This document shows positions 17,230-26,081 of a stretch of DNA of 33,848 nt, in pieces. Below the pieces are notes generated by a model. It did no database searches. It worked only from the letters and a program-made list of their open reading frames with translations, and was not told where the DNA came from. The position numbers and the translations under genes are program-made. The stretch is from JANRIC01 sp033765345 (GTDB taxonomy: Bacteria; Bacteroidota; Bacteroidia; Cytophagales; Microscillaceae), in contig JANRIC010000188.1 in the NCBI GenBank assembly GCA_033765345.1, positions 1-33,848 of the forward strand. The letters are read 5' to 3'. Within the stretch, counting starts at the first letter, position 1. Every line of letters starts with the position of its first letter.

Positions 17230-18366
17230 TCAGAAGGAAGTCATGATTTTTTGTAAACTGGCTTCCTTTTGTATTTTGGAGGTTTCTGTACGGATAAACT
17301 GATCTAGATAAAAAATTTTCCGAGGGATTTCATACTTTTTCAGATTTTCCTTGAGTGCCGTTTTCAAAGCAAGTTCCTGGTCTTTTGAAAAGGAATCCCC
17401 TTCTAGCACCAAACAAAGCTCCTGACCCAAGCTTGCATGCGGAAGACCATATACAAAAAAATCCCGTTGAATTTGCAGTTGGTCCAGGACTTTCGCCACG
17501 CATTGCTCTATGTATTCTCCTTGCACTTTTACGCCTCCTGTATTGATCACAAAATCTACCCGGCCAAGCCACTCAAAACGGTTTTTGGCCGTGATTTTGA
17601 CCCGATCACGGGTTTGTATCCACACTCCACCCGTCTGAGGAGCTTTGATACGCAGACATTCCTGGTCGTCCTGTGCAATTTCTACTTGATCAAGCGTAAA
17701 AAAGTATTCGGTAGCATCTGCTCCATTAAGTTTTTTGAGTGCGATATGAGAAACCGTCTCTGTCATCCCATAAGTATGATACATGGGAGACTTAACTGCC
17801 TGAATCTGACGATGAAGTGCTTCGCTGACGGGTGCCCCTCCTACTAAAATAGCCTTCATCGGATTTAAAAATTGATTTATCGACTCAGGGCTTTCATCCA
17901 GCATAGTTTGCAGTTGCAGCGGTACAAGTGCCGTAAAATCAACATGAAAACCAATACTGTCGTATTTTTTCTGGTATATTTTAAATGGATTTGAAACAGG
18001 CTCTATGATGTGTAATTCCAAACCCAACACCAGCCCACGGACCAGCATCATTTGCCCCCCAATGTAGTGTGTAGGAATACAAACCAAGCTTTTATCACCG
18101 GGCTTTAAATCAAGTGCCTGGGCAGTTGCCAGTGCGCTGGCTTCCATGCGAGCCCTTTGAAGCTTGATTGGCTTTGGTTTTCCGGTAGAGCCAGATGTCT
18201 GCCCCATAAACACAGCTTTGCCTGATAACCATTCCTGGCAAAAGTCCAAACATTGTTTTTCGGATTCATTCAGGGATTCGCTTAGGTATTTATTTTGGAG
18301 AATGGTTTCAAAAGTATATTTTCGGAAATTCAGGTACAAACAATCAGGCCAGGTGTTTGTTTTCAT
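17230..18366 (-). CDS. menE: o-Succinylbenzoate-CoA ligase-like AMP-forming enzyme (MenE)
   Basis: A 378-residue adenylate-forming enzyme. The AMP-binding P-loop TSGSTGKPKPI (from residue 57) comes unusually early. YGMTETVSHIAL supplies the A5 motif, and GRVDFVINTGGVKV the hinge and C-terminal domain start. The short N-terminal half and the total of about 350-380 residues match the compact MenE of Bacteroidota, which activates o-succinylbenzoate with CoA in menaquinone synthesis. No other men gene is in the window, so the assignment rests on size and motifs. Its first 23 bases overlap the end of the TerB-like gene, so the two are almost certainly co-transcribed. Confidence 0.8.
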   Translation of the reverse strand: MKTNTWPDCLYLNFRKYTFETILQNKYLSESLNESEKQCLDFCQEWLSGKAVFMGQTSGSTGKPKPIKLQRARMEASALATAQALDLKPGDKSLVCIPTHYIGGQMMLVRGLVLGLELHIIEPVSNPFKIYQKKYDSIGFHVDFTALVPLQLQTMLDESPESINQFLNPMKAILVGGAPVSEALHRQIQAVKSPMYHTYGMTETVSHIALKKLNGADATEYFFTLDQVEIAQDDQECLRIKAPQTGGVWIQTRDRVKITAKNRFEWLGRVDFVINTGGVKVQGEYIEQCVAKVLDQLQIQRDFFVYGLPHASLGQELCLVLEGDSFSKDQELALKTALKENLKKYEIPRKIFYLDQFIRTETSKIQKEASLQKIMTSF

Positions 18367-19132
18367 AGATTTGATAAATATCCCTGCGAAAACGGTCGAT
18401 GATTTCTTTTTCTTCGGGGGTAATTCCGGCTACTTTGGCAACCTCTACCACTACATCCAGAAATTTGTCAATCATAGATTTATCCAAGGCTTTGGCATTT
18501 TTTTGAATCAGATAAAGGGCGTGTTCGTAGGTACTTTCCAGATCAAGCACCATAATTTCATCTATTACCTTAAATCGGTCTTCGGCCAACCAATCAAAGT
18601 CTCCGAGGCTGGTTTTGATTACCTGCCGAAATACCATACGCTCTTCTTCCATCAAGATATGATCTGCCATAGCGATCACATAGGCTAATTGCCCTACGGT
18701 GCTATAAAGGTTGCTAAGTTCGGGACCGATCTTCAGGCTTTGATCTTGGCTGCGTTTGGAATGAATCTGAATGACATCCTCTTCAAATCGGTTGATGACT
18801 TCTTTTTCTTCGTGGGCAATTCCTCTTACTTTGGCCACTTTCTCCAGTACGTACAAAAATTTCCGGATAAGTACTCTATCCAGTGCTTCCTTGTTATTTT
18901 CTATTCTTTGAAGTGCTTTTTGATAAGCAGATTCCAGGTCGTCAGTCTGATTGTCCAAAAGCTGTTCAAAGTGTTCTTTGGCAAGCCATTCAGCCTTGCC
19001 CATGGTCTCGATGATGGCTTCCTTGTAGGCATCAATTTCATCCTGTGTTATTTCCTGGTCGGCTTTAGCAATGGCAAAGGCTAATTCGGCTACAGCTTGA
19101 AAAAGGTTTTGTTCTTGGGTACTGAGTTTCAT
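18344..19132 (-). CDS. Duplicated TerB-like all-helical protein
   Basis: The 262-residue protein is two copies of a ~115-residue helical module (about 8-124 and 139-258). Matching pairs include VAELAFAIAKADQEI with VGQLAYVIAMADHIL, the LESAYQKAL/LESTYEHAL segments, and VLEKVAKVRGIAHEEKEVI with VVVEVAKVAGITPEEKEII. The acidic 'ADxxIxxEE' and 'GIxxEEKExIxRF' elements are typical of TerB-like folds, which bind divalent metals in some members. There is no signal peptide or membrane helix, so it is probably cytoplasmic. It is encoded just upstream of menE and overlaps it by 23 bases. A link to tellurite resistance is not supported by context. Function unknown. Confidence 0.7.
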   Translation of the reverse strand: MKLSTQEQNLFQAVAELAFAIAKADQEITQDEIDAYKEAIIETMGKAEWLAKEHFEQLLDNQTDDLESAYQKALQRIENNKEALDRVLIRKFLYVLEKVAKVRGIAHEEKEVINRFEEDVIQIHSKRSQDQSLKIGPELSNLYSTVGQLAYVIAMADHILMEEERMVFRQVIKTSLGDFDWLAEDRFKVIDEIMVLDLESTYEHALYLIQKNAKALDKSMIDKFLDVVVEVAKVAGITPEEKEIIDRFRRDIYQIYENKHLA

Positions 19133-19357
19133 GTTTTGGAGGTGATTTATACATAAATTAAAGTTAAAAATACGGATTATTTATAAAATATAGAACTTTT
19201 ATTGTGCAGATAATTATACAAAGTAAGAGATATTCGGGGGGATAGAAATGAAAACGCATATGTATAAAAATTTCGGTCAAAGAATTACGCTATTTTCTAT
19301 AAATGACCTGATTTTTGTGTAAATTGTGAATTAATTAAGCTTAACTAACAGAAACCT

Positions 19358-20677
19358 ATGTTGGCAGGATTTAAACGCTCACAGGCATTTAAAAAAGAAA
19401 TCAAAGTATGGGTGGATGATCAAATCATCACTGAAGAACAAGCACATCTACTTGCTCAGATATATGAGCTGGATAAGGACGCACCCTGGTATTATCAGAG
19501 CAATTTTATTTTAGGTGGAGTAGCCACCGTGTTGGTATTGATGGGTTTTATACTCATCATCAGCTACAACTGGGATGAGCTACCGATTTGGGGAAGGATG
19601 CTTTCGGGCTTGGTTCCTTTATTTTTTAGCTATGGAATGGCATTTTATTTTTTGAATCGCCTTCAAAAAGATGCTGCAGAATTGGCCATGTTTGCGGGTT
19701 CAGTTTTATTTGGAATCAATATTTTTTTGCAAGCACAGATTTTTAACCTTTCCTCGTATTATCCCGATGGTTTTTTGTGGTGGCTTATTGGTGCATTGCC
19801 AGCGGCAATTTATCTTCGAAGTCATTTACTGGGTGTTGTATTGCAGGTAATTTACCTGACTTGGCTGATTCTTCAACTACAAAATATACAATTCTCCTGG
19901 CTTTCTCCTGTTTTTATGGCTGGTTTTTTATATCTTTTGTCTAAAAAGCCGAGTTGGCTGGCAGTTGTTTTGCATTTTGTGGTGATCTTTTATTTTCTGG
20001 GAAATATCAGCACTTATTTTGAGCCTCGTCCTTATGACAATCGGTGGTTTGATGCAAGCTATCGAATTTTTTCTTTAAGTTATTTGAGTTCTTATGGTTT
20101 GTTATTTTTGCTGCTTTTGGGGAAAATCGGGCATGACTACAACGAAAAGTTCAGGAATCGTTTTACCAATCTGATCAGTTTTGGTATTATAACTTTCTTT
20201 TTTATCTATACCTTTCGCGAATCCATCAACGCCTGGGGATTTATGATTAGTCCGTATATTTTTTATATCGTGGCTTTGATGATTTTAATTCCTAATTTTA
20301 ATAAGATTGTTCCGGAGGTGAAATTTTCAGCAATCATCGTATTGTTGATTTTGTCAGTAAAGCTCCTTTTTTATATCTCTTTCCCCGAAAATGCGGAGGG
20401 TGTGCGGCCTCCCAATGCACTTGATTGGCAAATTTTTGCCTCTGTTTTGATGAATATCTTGTTTTTTATTTTTTGTATAGGCTCTATTTATATCGGTATT
20501 ACTCTTCGGGACAAGGGACTGTTTATGCAAGGGATATTCTGGCTTTTGGTCTTAGCCCTGGCGCGTTACCTGGATTTGTTTAATGATTATCTGACAAGTG
20601 CGGTGATTTTCATTCTTTGTGGACTGGCGATCTATTTTGTAAACTATTTATGGAATAAAAATTATGCTACCCGATAA
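19358..20677 (+). CDS. DUF2157 multi-pass membrane protein
   Basis: This 439-residue protein has a soluble N-terminus of about 45 residues (FKKEIKVWVDDQIITEEQ) followed by around 12 hydrophobic helices. The opening 'W...G.I(s/t).eqa..l' and the first membrane pair match the DUF2157 family. It overlaps the next gene by 14 bases, and DUF2157 proteins are commonly paired with GDYXXLXY proteins, supporting both calls. Function is unknown; the pair probably works as an inner-membrane complex. It is the first gene of the two-gene unit. Confidence 0.85.
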   Translation: MLAGFKRSQAFKKEIKVWVDDQIITEEQAHLLAQIYELDKDAPWYYQSNFILGGVATVLVLMGFILIISYNWDELPIWGRMLSGLVPLFFSYGMAFYFLNRLQKDAAELAMFAGSVLFGINIFLQAQIFNLSSYYPDGFLWWLIGALPAAIYLRSHLLGVVLQVIYLTWLILQLQNIQFSWLSPVFMAGFLYLLSKKPSWLAVVLHFVVIFYFLGNISTYFEPRPYDNRWFDASYRIFSLSYLSSYGLLFLLLLGKIGHDYNEKFRNRFTNLISFGIITFFFIYTFRESINAWGFMISPYIFYIVALMILIPNFNKIVPEVKFSAIIVLLILSVKLLFYISFPENAEGVRPPNALDWQIFASVLMNILFFIFCIGSIYIGITLRDKGLFMQGIFWLLVLALARYLDLFNDYLTSAVIFILCGLAIYFVNYLWNKNYATR

Positions 20678-21194
20678 AAAAATTCTTTATATTTTGATGT
20701 CATTGCAGGTGTTGATCTTGAGCGGAATGATTGCTTCCTCCTGGTATCCTTTGTATGTCGGCACAGAAATCCGCATGAAAGTATATCCTTTGGACCCCAG
20801 AGACTTGCTTAGGGGCAACTATGTACGCCTCAGCTATGATTTTAGCCGATTAGAGCTTGATAGCATTCAGAATCATCTGGACAGTAATAAAATCTATAAT
20901 TTCGGTGAAATGGTATTTGTAGAATTGGCCAAAGAAGGAGATTATTACAAAACCATCGCATTATGGGAAAAAAAGCCCTCAAATACTGAGAATATCTTTT
21001 TAAAAACCTCTATTGCTTCTTATTCTCATCAATACGCCATCTATCTTAGCGCAGGATTGGAATCTTACTATACCAAATCACAAAAAGCCCTGCAAATAGA
21101 AAAAGACATCTCTTCTCAGGAGGTTTATGCAGTGATCAAAGTAGCTCCCAACGGACAAGCTAGGCTGCTCAGGGTAGAACCGGCTAAGAACTAA
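20664..21194 (+). CDS. GDYXXLXY-domain protein
   Basis: A 176-residue protein with one N-terminal membrane helix (about 6-26) and a soluble domain carrying DPRDLLRGNYVRLSYD (about residues 43-58). That is a variant of the family signature GDYxxLxY, with Asn replacing the Asp. The domain would be extracytoplasmic. The start overlaps the DUF2157 gene by 14 bases, which implies translational coupling. The biochemical role is unknown. Confidence 0.85.
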   Translation: MLPDKKILYILMSLQVLILSGMIASSWYPLYVGTEIRMKVYPLDPRDLLRGNYVRLSYDFSRLELDSIQNHLDSNKIYNFGEMVFVELAKEGDYYKTIALWEKKPSNTENIFLKTSIASYSHQYAIYLSAGLESYYTKSQKALQIEKDISSQEVYAVIKVAPNGQARLLRVEPAKN

Positions 21195-21590
21195 GCGACT
21201 AATTTATTGTGTTTAAACTGATTCTTGGACTTTTCTTGATCCAAGTGAATTTATTTTTAGAGATTATTCAGGAAATACTTGGATTTGGTTTATAAATTAA
21301 TTAACTTAAACACACATAAAAACACATACCCAAAAGCATAAACCTACATTTTTCTATTCATACATAAAATTCATAAACTATTAACCCAAAAAGGGAATAC
21401 TGTTTCAAAAAGGGAAGCTAGAATCAAAAATATAAAATTTAATTTTATACTTTTTATATTTTTAGCATAATTATTCCAATATTTATCGCTTTTTATTTTC
21501 CCATATATGAAACTTAAATTTAAAATGCACAGTTTATGATACCATATTATTATCGTTAAGTTAATTAGTTAAGACTAAATTCCGAAAATT
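21195..21590. other. Gene-free A/T-rich interval with a short direct repeat
   Basis: About 400 bases without a credible gene. CAAAAAGGGAA occurs twice at 21387-21397 and 21406-21416, 19 bases apart, which could be a paired operator upstream of the gene at 21591. No clear TAnnTTTG box, terminator or RNA gene was found. Confidence 0.4.
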
Positions 21591-21947
21591 ATGACCAAGA
21601 TAGGCTACAGCGTTGTCATCAACGAATGCGCAAAAGATTTTTTTTACGGAGATGCCGAGTTCAATTTTTGTAAAACTGAGGTAAATTTTGAGAGTGAAAA
21701 TCCTGTCAAAGCTCGTAATCAAGCCATTGACTACCTCAACAAATCCATCACAGGCTTCTCTAACAATGCATTTATTCAGTTATTTATGGTACTTACCAAA
21801 GATAATGGAGAAAAAGAAAACTTTATCCTTTCTATGGGTTATAGCAAAAAAGGAAAAGTAAACCTGAGAGAAGAGAATCTAAAGCTTGAAAGCGAGGCTT
21901 TTCGCAAAAAACGCTTTAACAGCACCCTCCCTGTTCCTTCCTGGTAG
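21591..21947 (+). CDS. Hypothetical 118-residue protein
   Basis: A soluble, probably cytoplasmic protein of mixed alpha/beta appearance. The N-terminal half includes SVVINECAKDFFYGDAEFNF and a helix (NPVKARNQAIDYLNKSI); the tail is basic (AFRKKRFNST). It has no signal peptide or membrane segment and I do not recognise a family. It stands alone after a 400-base AT-rich gap, with the convergent DinB-like gene downstream. Its stop is followed within 15 bases by a T9 run and a weak hairpin (ACGGAG/CTCCGT at about 21975-21990). Confidence 0.65.
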   Translation: MTKIGYSVVINECAKDFFYGDAEFNFCKTEVNFESENPVKARNQAIDYLNKSITGFSNNAFIQLFMVLTKDNGEKENFILSMGYSKKGKVNLREENLKLESEAFRKKRFNSTLPVPSW

Positions 21948-22057
21948 TCGGGATGTGTCGTTTTTTTTTCAATGACGGAGTTCACTCCGTTGATTTGTTA
22001 TGTTTATCCAAAATCTCATCTTTTTTCTACTTCAATCACAACCAAACCAAATCAAAA

Positions 22058-22510
22058 TTAAAGCCCCAAAAGGCGACGGTGATAGTTGGTCTGACCTAGG
22101 TGGTAAGCAAGGTGTGCTGCCAAGTGAATCAATACATAGTCAGTCCGATTCTGCTCATTAGAAACCATAATAGGATACTGCTGCTCGAGTATCTCAGGAG
22201 TCAGGCGTGACAACACCTCAGGAATTATTTTTTGTGTTTCCTCAATTTGGGTCAGTATGCGGCTAAGGGGGATATCCTTGTCGGTAAATTCCCGCTCACG
22301 GTCTCTTATATAATCAGTATTGCCGAGGATCGTGCCGATAAAGTGGTTTAGATTACCGATTAGGTGCAGTGCCAGATTACCCGCAGAATTGTTGATTCCC
22401 GGCGCGGTTTTCCAGAGTACGGACTCAGAAGGATAGTCTTTTAGCTCTTTAGCAAGTATATTGAGATCCCGGTGAAAGATTTTGATAAGGTGCTCAGTCA
22501 GCTTCATCAT
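22058..22510 (-). CDS. DinB-like putative metal-dependent protein
   Basis: A 150-residue four-helix protein. His49 (in NLALHLIGNLNHF) and the C-terminal HLAYHLGQ motif (His133, His137) form the three-histidine metal site of the DinB/DUF1572 superfamily. These enzymes bind a divalent metal and some act as thiol S-transferases; the thiol cofactor and substrate here are unknown. DinB-family proteins are unrelated to DNA polymerase IV despite the name. The start is ambiguous between two adjacent Met codons. It is divergent from the cytochrome gene. Confidence 0.8.
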   Translation of the reverse strand: MMKLTEHLIKIFHRDLNILAKELKDYPSESVLWKTAPGINNSAGNLALHLIGNLNHFIGTILGNTDYIRDREREFTDKDIPLSRILTQIEETQKIIPEVLSRLTPEILEQQYPIMVSNEQNRTDYVLIHLAAHLAYHLGQTNYHRRLLGL

Positions 22511-22560
22511 CTATACAATTTTAATTTTTAGAGAATGATTTCAGATTCAAAATTATGATT

Positions 22561-22568
22561 TAGTTTTG
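22561..22568 (+). promoter_or_regulatory. Candidate -7 box for the cytochrome c gene
   Basis: TAGTTTTG matches TAnnTTTG about 52 bases before the ATG at 22621. No -33 TTG is seen at the expected spacing. Confidence 0.3.
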
Positions 22569-22620
22569 CAAATTGTGAATCCTAGAGATTTTTTCAAATC
22601 AATTTAAAAGTTTTTTTCAC

Positions 22621-23085
22621 ATGAAAATTTCAAAATACACAGTAACACTAATTCTTTCTGCTTTTATCTTTTTGGGCGTGGGTTGTTCGTCTTCATCAGA
22701 TGAAAATACCAGCTTTACAGACAATTCTACTGAAAATGCTGAGGCTGAATCTGATACAACAGACAGCGCAGAAACAAGCACTGAGCAGGTAGCATTGAGC
22801 GAAGTAGCAAAAAAAGGAGAAGCTATTTTTAATCTCAATTGCATCGCCTGCCACATGATCACAGAAGAAAAGGTGATCGGCCCAGGCTTACAAGGTGTAA
22901 CCAAACGTAAAGAAAAAGAGTGGATCAAAAAATTTGTAAAAAACTCTCAGGCTGTGATAGAAAGCGGCGATGAGTACGCCGTAAAACTTTATGAAGAATA
23001 CAACAAAACACTGATGACAAGCTTTAATTTTACAGATGAAGAGTTTGAATCTTTGTATGCTTATCTGGAAGCAAATAGCCAGTAA
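22621..23085 (+). CDS. Lipoprotein class I cytochrome c
   Basis: A 154-residue protein with a lipoprotein signal ending FLGVG|C (Cys22), then about 40 residues of Ser/Glu/Thr-rich tether. The cytochrome domain (about 62-154) has one haem site, CIACH (74-78), with Met132 in KTLMTSF as the likely sixth ligand. GPGLQGV after the haem site is typical of class I cytochromes. It would be a membrane-tethered periplasmic electron carrier. The small membrane protein 18 bases downstream is probably co-transcribed. Confidence 0.92.
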   Translation: MKISKYTVTLILSAFIFLGVGCSSSSDENTSFTDNSTENAEAESDTTDSAETSTEQVALSEVAKKGEAIFNLNCIACHMITEEKVIGPGLQGVTKRKEKEWIKKFVKNSQAVIESGDEYAVKLYEEYNKTLMTSFNFTDEEFESLYAYLEANSQ

Positions 23086-23103
23086 TCATTTAGCTCGCCA
23101 CGC

Positions 23104-23358
23104 ATGCCATTTAAAAAACACAACACAGGGGTTCGCCTAAGCTACAGCTTATTGGTGATCCTCTTGATTCTGGAACTTTCCAACCTGCTGTTTAAATATT
23201 ATACGATGTACTACTTCAATGTGTATGCATTGGGGCTGCTCTCAATCAGTGTGTTATGCTTGGGCTGGTCTCTGGGAGTAAATAAATTATGGGTTATTTT
23301 TCTGGGAATTATCAGCCTGAGTCTGGTTACTTTGGCTTATTTGATCACCTGGAATTAA
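23104..23358 (+). CDS. Small three-helix membrane protein
   Basis: An 84-residue protein with a basic N-terminus and three hydrophobic segments (about 13-33, 38-56 and 60-82). No family was recognised. It lies 18 bases after the cytochrome c gene on the same strand, and the hydrolase gene starts 53 bases later. A role with the cytochrome is only suggested by position. Confidence 0.65.
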   Translation: MPFKKHNTGVRLSYSLLVILLILELSNLLFKYYTMYYFNVYALGLLSISVLCLGWSLGVNKLWVIFLGIISLSLVTLAYLITWN

Positions 23359-23411
23359 CCCTGAGGGAGGGTGTAAACAAGAACAAATAGAGAATTAATC
23401 ACAAAAACCTG

Positions 23412-24965
23412 ATGCACGTTCGCATACTGTTATTGGTACTCGTATTTCTGCGTACCTGCCTTGCCAGCAGCCAATCTACCCAATCGGATTCTTACCGCTT
23501 CCAATTAGGTGCCAACAAAGCTCCCAAAAGAGAGTTCCGTGCTTTTTGGATCGTTACCCTGGATAATAAAGATTTTCCTTCACGCCCTGGACTAAGCACC
23601 GAGGAGCAAAAAGCCGAATTGATTGAAATCCTGGATTATCACCAATCCAGAGGAATGAATGCAGTGATCTTTCAGGTGCGACCCTCCGCCGATGCTTTGT
23701 ATGCCAGTAAAATGGAACCCTGGTCCGAATGGCTCAGCGGAAAGCAGGGCGTTTCTCCTCAGCCTTTTTATGACCCTCTGGAATTTATGATTGAGCAATG
23801 CCATAAACGAAACATGGAATTACACGCATGGTTTAATCCCTTTCGTGCCGTGTATAGCATCGAGCAAAGCGACCTGGCTTACAATCATATCAGCAAACAA
23901 AAACCGCATTGGTTTCTCACTTACGGCAAACAACAGCAATTCAACCCCGGAATACCCGAAGTCCGCCAATATATCGCCCAGGTGATTATGGATGTGGTCA
24001 AGCGTTATGACATCGACGGGGTGCAGTTCGACGATTATTTTTATCCTTATAAGATTTATGGGCAAGAGTTTCCTGATGAGCCTACTTACCGAATGTATGC
24101 TGGTGGATCTCGAGATAAATCGGACTGGCGTAGGGATAATATCAATCAGTTGATCCGAATGATCCACGAAAATATCAAAAAAGAAAAACCACACGTGAAG
24201 TTTGGAATTAGCCCCCTAGGTGTCTGGAGAAATAAAAGCGAAGACCCCAGAGGCTCGGCAACCTCCGTAGGGCAAAGCAGCTATGACTATCTGGCGGCTG
24301 ATGTCTTAAAATGGCTTCAGGAAGGGTGGATTGATTACATCGCACCTCAATTGTATTGGAGTATCGGTCACGAACGCGCCGATTATCTGACATTGGCCGA
24401 TTGGTGGGCAAATAATAGCTATGGAAGACATCTGTATATCGGACAAGCAACCTATAAAATTGGAGCAGACAACGATCGTAAATGGTTTGATGCCAATCAA
24501 TTGCCTAACCAGTTACGTTGGAATAGAAGCAAACCTGCCATCCTAGGAAGTATTTTTTTTAGAGCCAAAAACTTTATGGATAATGAAATGGCTATCAGTG
24601 ATACATTAGGCCAATATTTTTATAATTATCCTGCATTGATTCCTACGATGCCCTGGATAGATCATCAAGCACCCGCCCCTCCCTCAGGACTCAAAATGGT
24701 TTCCACAAAAAAAAGAATTGTACTCCGTTGGGAAAACCCAGATGAAACACTTGCCAGAAATGAAGTAAAATATTATGTGGTATACCGCTTTAAGCTGGAT
24801 GAAAAAACCGACTTGAATAACCCTAGAAATATCGTATCAATCCAGCAAGAAAAGCTATACTTTGAGCAAAGAGACACTCAATTACAGTATATCTACGCAG
24901 TCACAGCCGTCGACCGACTGCATAATGAAAGTGAACCTGTATTTATTCGTCATAAAGAATTATAA
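23412..24965 (+). CDS. Exported family-10-like glycoside hydrolase (DUF187/YngK type)
   Basis: A 517-residue protein with a signal peptide (cleaved near LAS|SQS). The large domain (about 38-410) begins KREFRAFWIVTLDNKDF and includes VIFQVRPSADALY, MELHAWFNPFRA, DGVQFDDYFYPY and DYIAPQLYWSIG. These are hallmark segments of the DUF187/GHL10 TIM-barrel family (PF02638), with acidic residues at the ends of the barrel strands. A C-terminal segment (about 415-510) resembles a fibronectin type III domain. The enzyme probably cleaves peptidoglycan-derived or other glycans outside the cytoplasm; the exact substrate is unknown. Confidence 0.9.
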   Translation: MHVRILLLVLVFLRTCLASSQSTQSDSYRFQLGANKAPKREFRAFWIVTLDNKDFPSRPGLSTEEQKAELIEILDYHQSRGMNAVIFQVRPSADALYASKMEPWSEWLSGKQGVSPQPFYDPLEFMIEQCHKRNMELHAWFNPFRAVYSIEQSDLAYNHISKQKPHWFLTYGKQQQFNPGIPEVRQYIAQVIMDVVKRYDIDGVQFDDYFYPYKIYGQEFPDEPTYRMYAGGSRDKSDWRRDNINQLIRMIHENIKKEKPHVKFGISPLGVWRNKSEDPRGSATSVGQSSYDYLAADVLKWLQEGWIDYIAPQLYWSIGHERADYLTLADWWANNSYGRHLYIGQATYKIGADNDRKWFDANQLPNQLRWNRSKPAILGSIFFRAKNFMDNEMAISDTLGQYFYNYPALIPTMPWIDHQAPAPPSGLKMVSTKKRIVLRWENPDETLARNEVKYYVVYRFKLDEKTDLNNPRNIVSIQQEKLYFEQRDTQLQYIYAVTAVDRLHNESEPVFIRHKEL

Positions 24966-25267
24966 GTTTTCAAACACAGGGCTCGAACAGAAATATTTGC
25001 ATAAATAAATTTAGTTTGATCGTCGAATATCAAAAGCAGATATATTATTTTTACAAAAAATTGTAGTTTTTGTGAAATCAAAAAATAATTTGCAAAAAAT
25101 ATCGTTTTATCCGACAAAAAGGCAACATCCCACACAGAAACTATTACACAATCATAATACGTTATAAATTTAGCCATTATCAGATAAGCATCCAAAGTGT
25201 TTGAGCAAGCTTCGTGATTATCTAAAAAAATTTAAATCTATTGAGTATTACAAAAATCCGCTAATTA
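24966..25267. other. Gene-free AT-rich interval
   Basis: About 300 bases between the hydrolase and a lipoprotein gene. A short palindrome-like stretch (TACAAAAAATTGTA, near 25051) is visible, but no convincing promoter boxes, terminator or RNA. An 81-residue open frame on the minus strand has no family features. Confidence 0.4.
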
Positions 25268-25993
25268 ATGAAAAATTATTTACTTGTTTTGATATGTTTA
25301 CCTCTATTATTAGGCTGTGAAACCGAGCAAGAATCCTTAGATAGGCAGAAAAAAGACCAAGTAGCTGGACTGAACAACACTCCCTCTAATACCCATAAAA
25401 ATAACAAACAGAGCTCTCAAAAATCTCAACTCAACCAGACCCATGAGAAAGACAGCGTTAAGAAAACTAAAACCGAACAATCCGAATCAGGGAAGCTTAG
25501 ACCACAATTGAGGCTTTTGCAAAGTTTGAGCAAAGGATCAAAAATAGAGTTTGCTCCTTTAGATTTACAAGTGATTAAAGAAGATACCACTATTTTATCC
25601 AAAGAAATAAAATTTGAGATATTCTATGCCACCAGTTGCCTGAATGATAGCCTGATTGCCCAGGAAATGTATGATTATGGACGAACTAACACCAAGAGTT
25701 ATCTCATCTCACATAATTACAAAACTGAACTTTCCATCAAAGTAGATGGTGTGTTGAAAGGAAATAAAATTATTCACAAAGATTTGTTTATCAACAAATT
25801 AGATCGTAATTTCCTGGATAAATCCATCCTCAAGCATCCTCGTTTTGTAAAATTTAATGAAGAAACCAATGAAGCGGTTTTTGAATTTATTGTGGGAGTT
25901 CCTAATACAGATTGGTTGGTACTTGCTGGGATAAATCTGAATGATGCCGGAAACATCCGAATTATTGACATTGTCATGCCTCCAGGGCTTTGA
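25268..25993 (+). CDS. Lipoprotein of unknown function
   Basis: A 241-residue protein with a lipoprotein signal ending PLLLG|C (Cys17). A long Lys/Gln/Asn/Ser-rich linker (about 20-80) leads to a compact C-terminal domain (about 95-241) rich in beta strands, ending IRIIDIVMPPGL. Such basic-linker lipoproteins are common in Bacteroidota and often surface-exposed. I do not recognise the domain with confidence. The gene appears monocistronic: AT-rich DNA upstream and a convergent terminator hairpin downstream. Confidence 0.7.
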   Translation: MKNYLLVLICLPLLLGCETEQESLDRQKKDQVAGLNNTPSNTHKNNKQSSQKSQLNQTHEKDSVKKTKTEQSESGKLRPQLRLLQSLSKGSKIEFAPLDLQVIKEDTTILSKEIKFEIFYATSCLNDSLIAQEMYDYGRTNTKSYLISHNYKTELSIKVDGVLKGNKIIHKDLFINKLDRNFLDKSILKHPRFVKFNEETNEAVFEFIVGVPNTDWLVLAGINLNDAGNIRIIDIVMPPGL

Positions 25994-26018
25994 TTTTTTG
26001 GGTTGTTGGAATTTAGGT

Positions 26019-26057
26019 GTTGGCTATTGGTTTTATCAAATTTACCCAATACCCAAC
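26019..26057. terminator. Hairpin between convergent genes
   Basis: GTTGGCTATTGG (26019-26030) pairs with CCAATACCCAAC (26046-26057) in 11 of 12 positions, with a 15-base loop. It sits between plus- and minus-strand stops at 25993 and 26082. Confidence 0.55.
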
Positions 26058-26081
26058 AACTAATTCCCAGAGCCACAAGAT

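Noticed and set aside
18164..19084. Two long plus-strand open frames (18164-18688 and 18689-19084)
   Set aside because: They lie antisense to menE and the TerB-like gene and have no domain or signal features. Their mutual likeness (for example FFFFGGNSGYFG and FFFFVGNSSYFG) mirrors the internal duplication of the TerB-like protein.
18344..19132. Tellurite-resistance gene
   Set aside because: Only the TerB-like fold is suggested. No other ter genes are nearby, so the phenotype is not supported.
24950..25195. 81-residue minus-strand open frame in an intergenic region
   Set aside because: No family, signal or convincing promoter; it overlaps the end of the hydrolase gene and is probably chance in AT-rich DNA.
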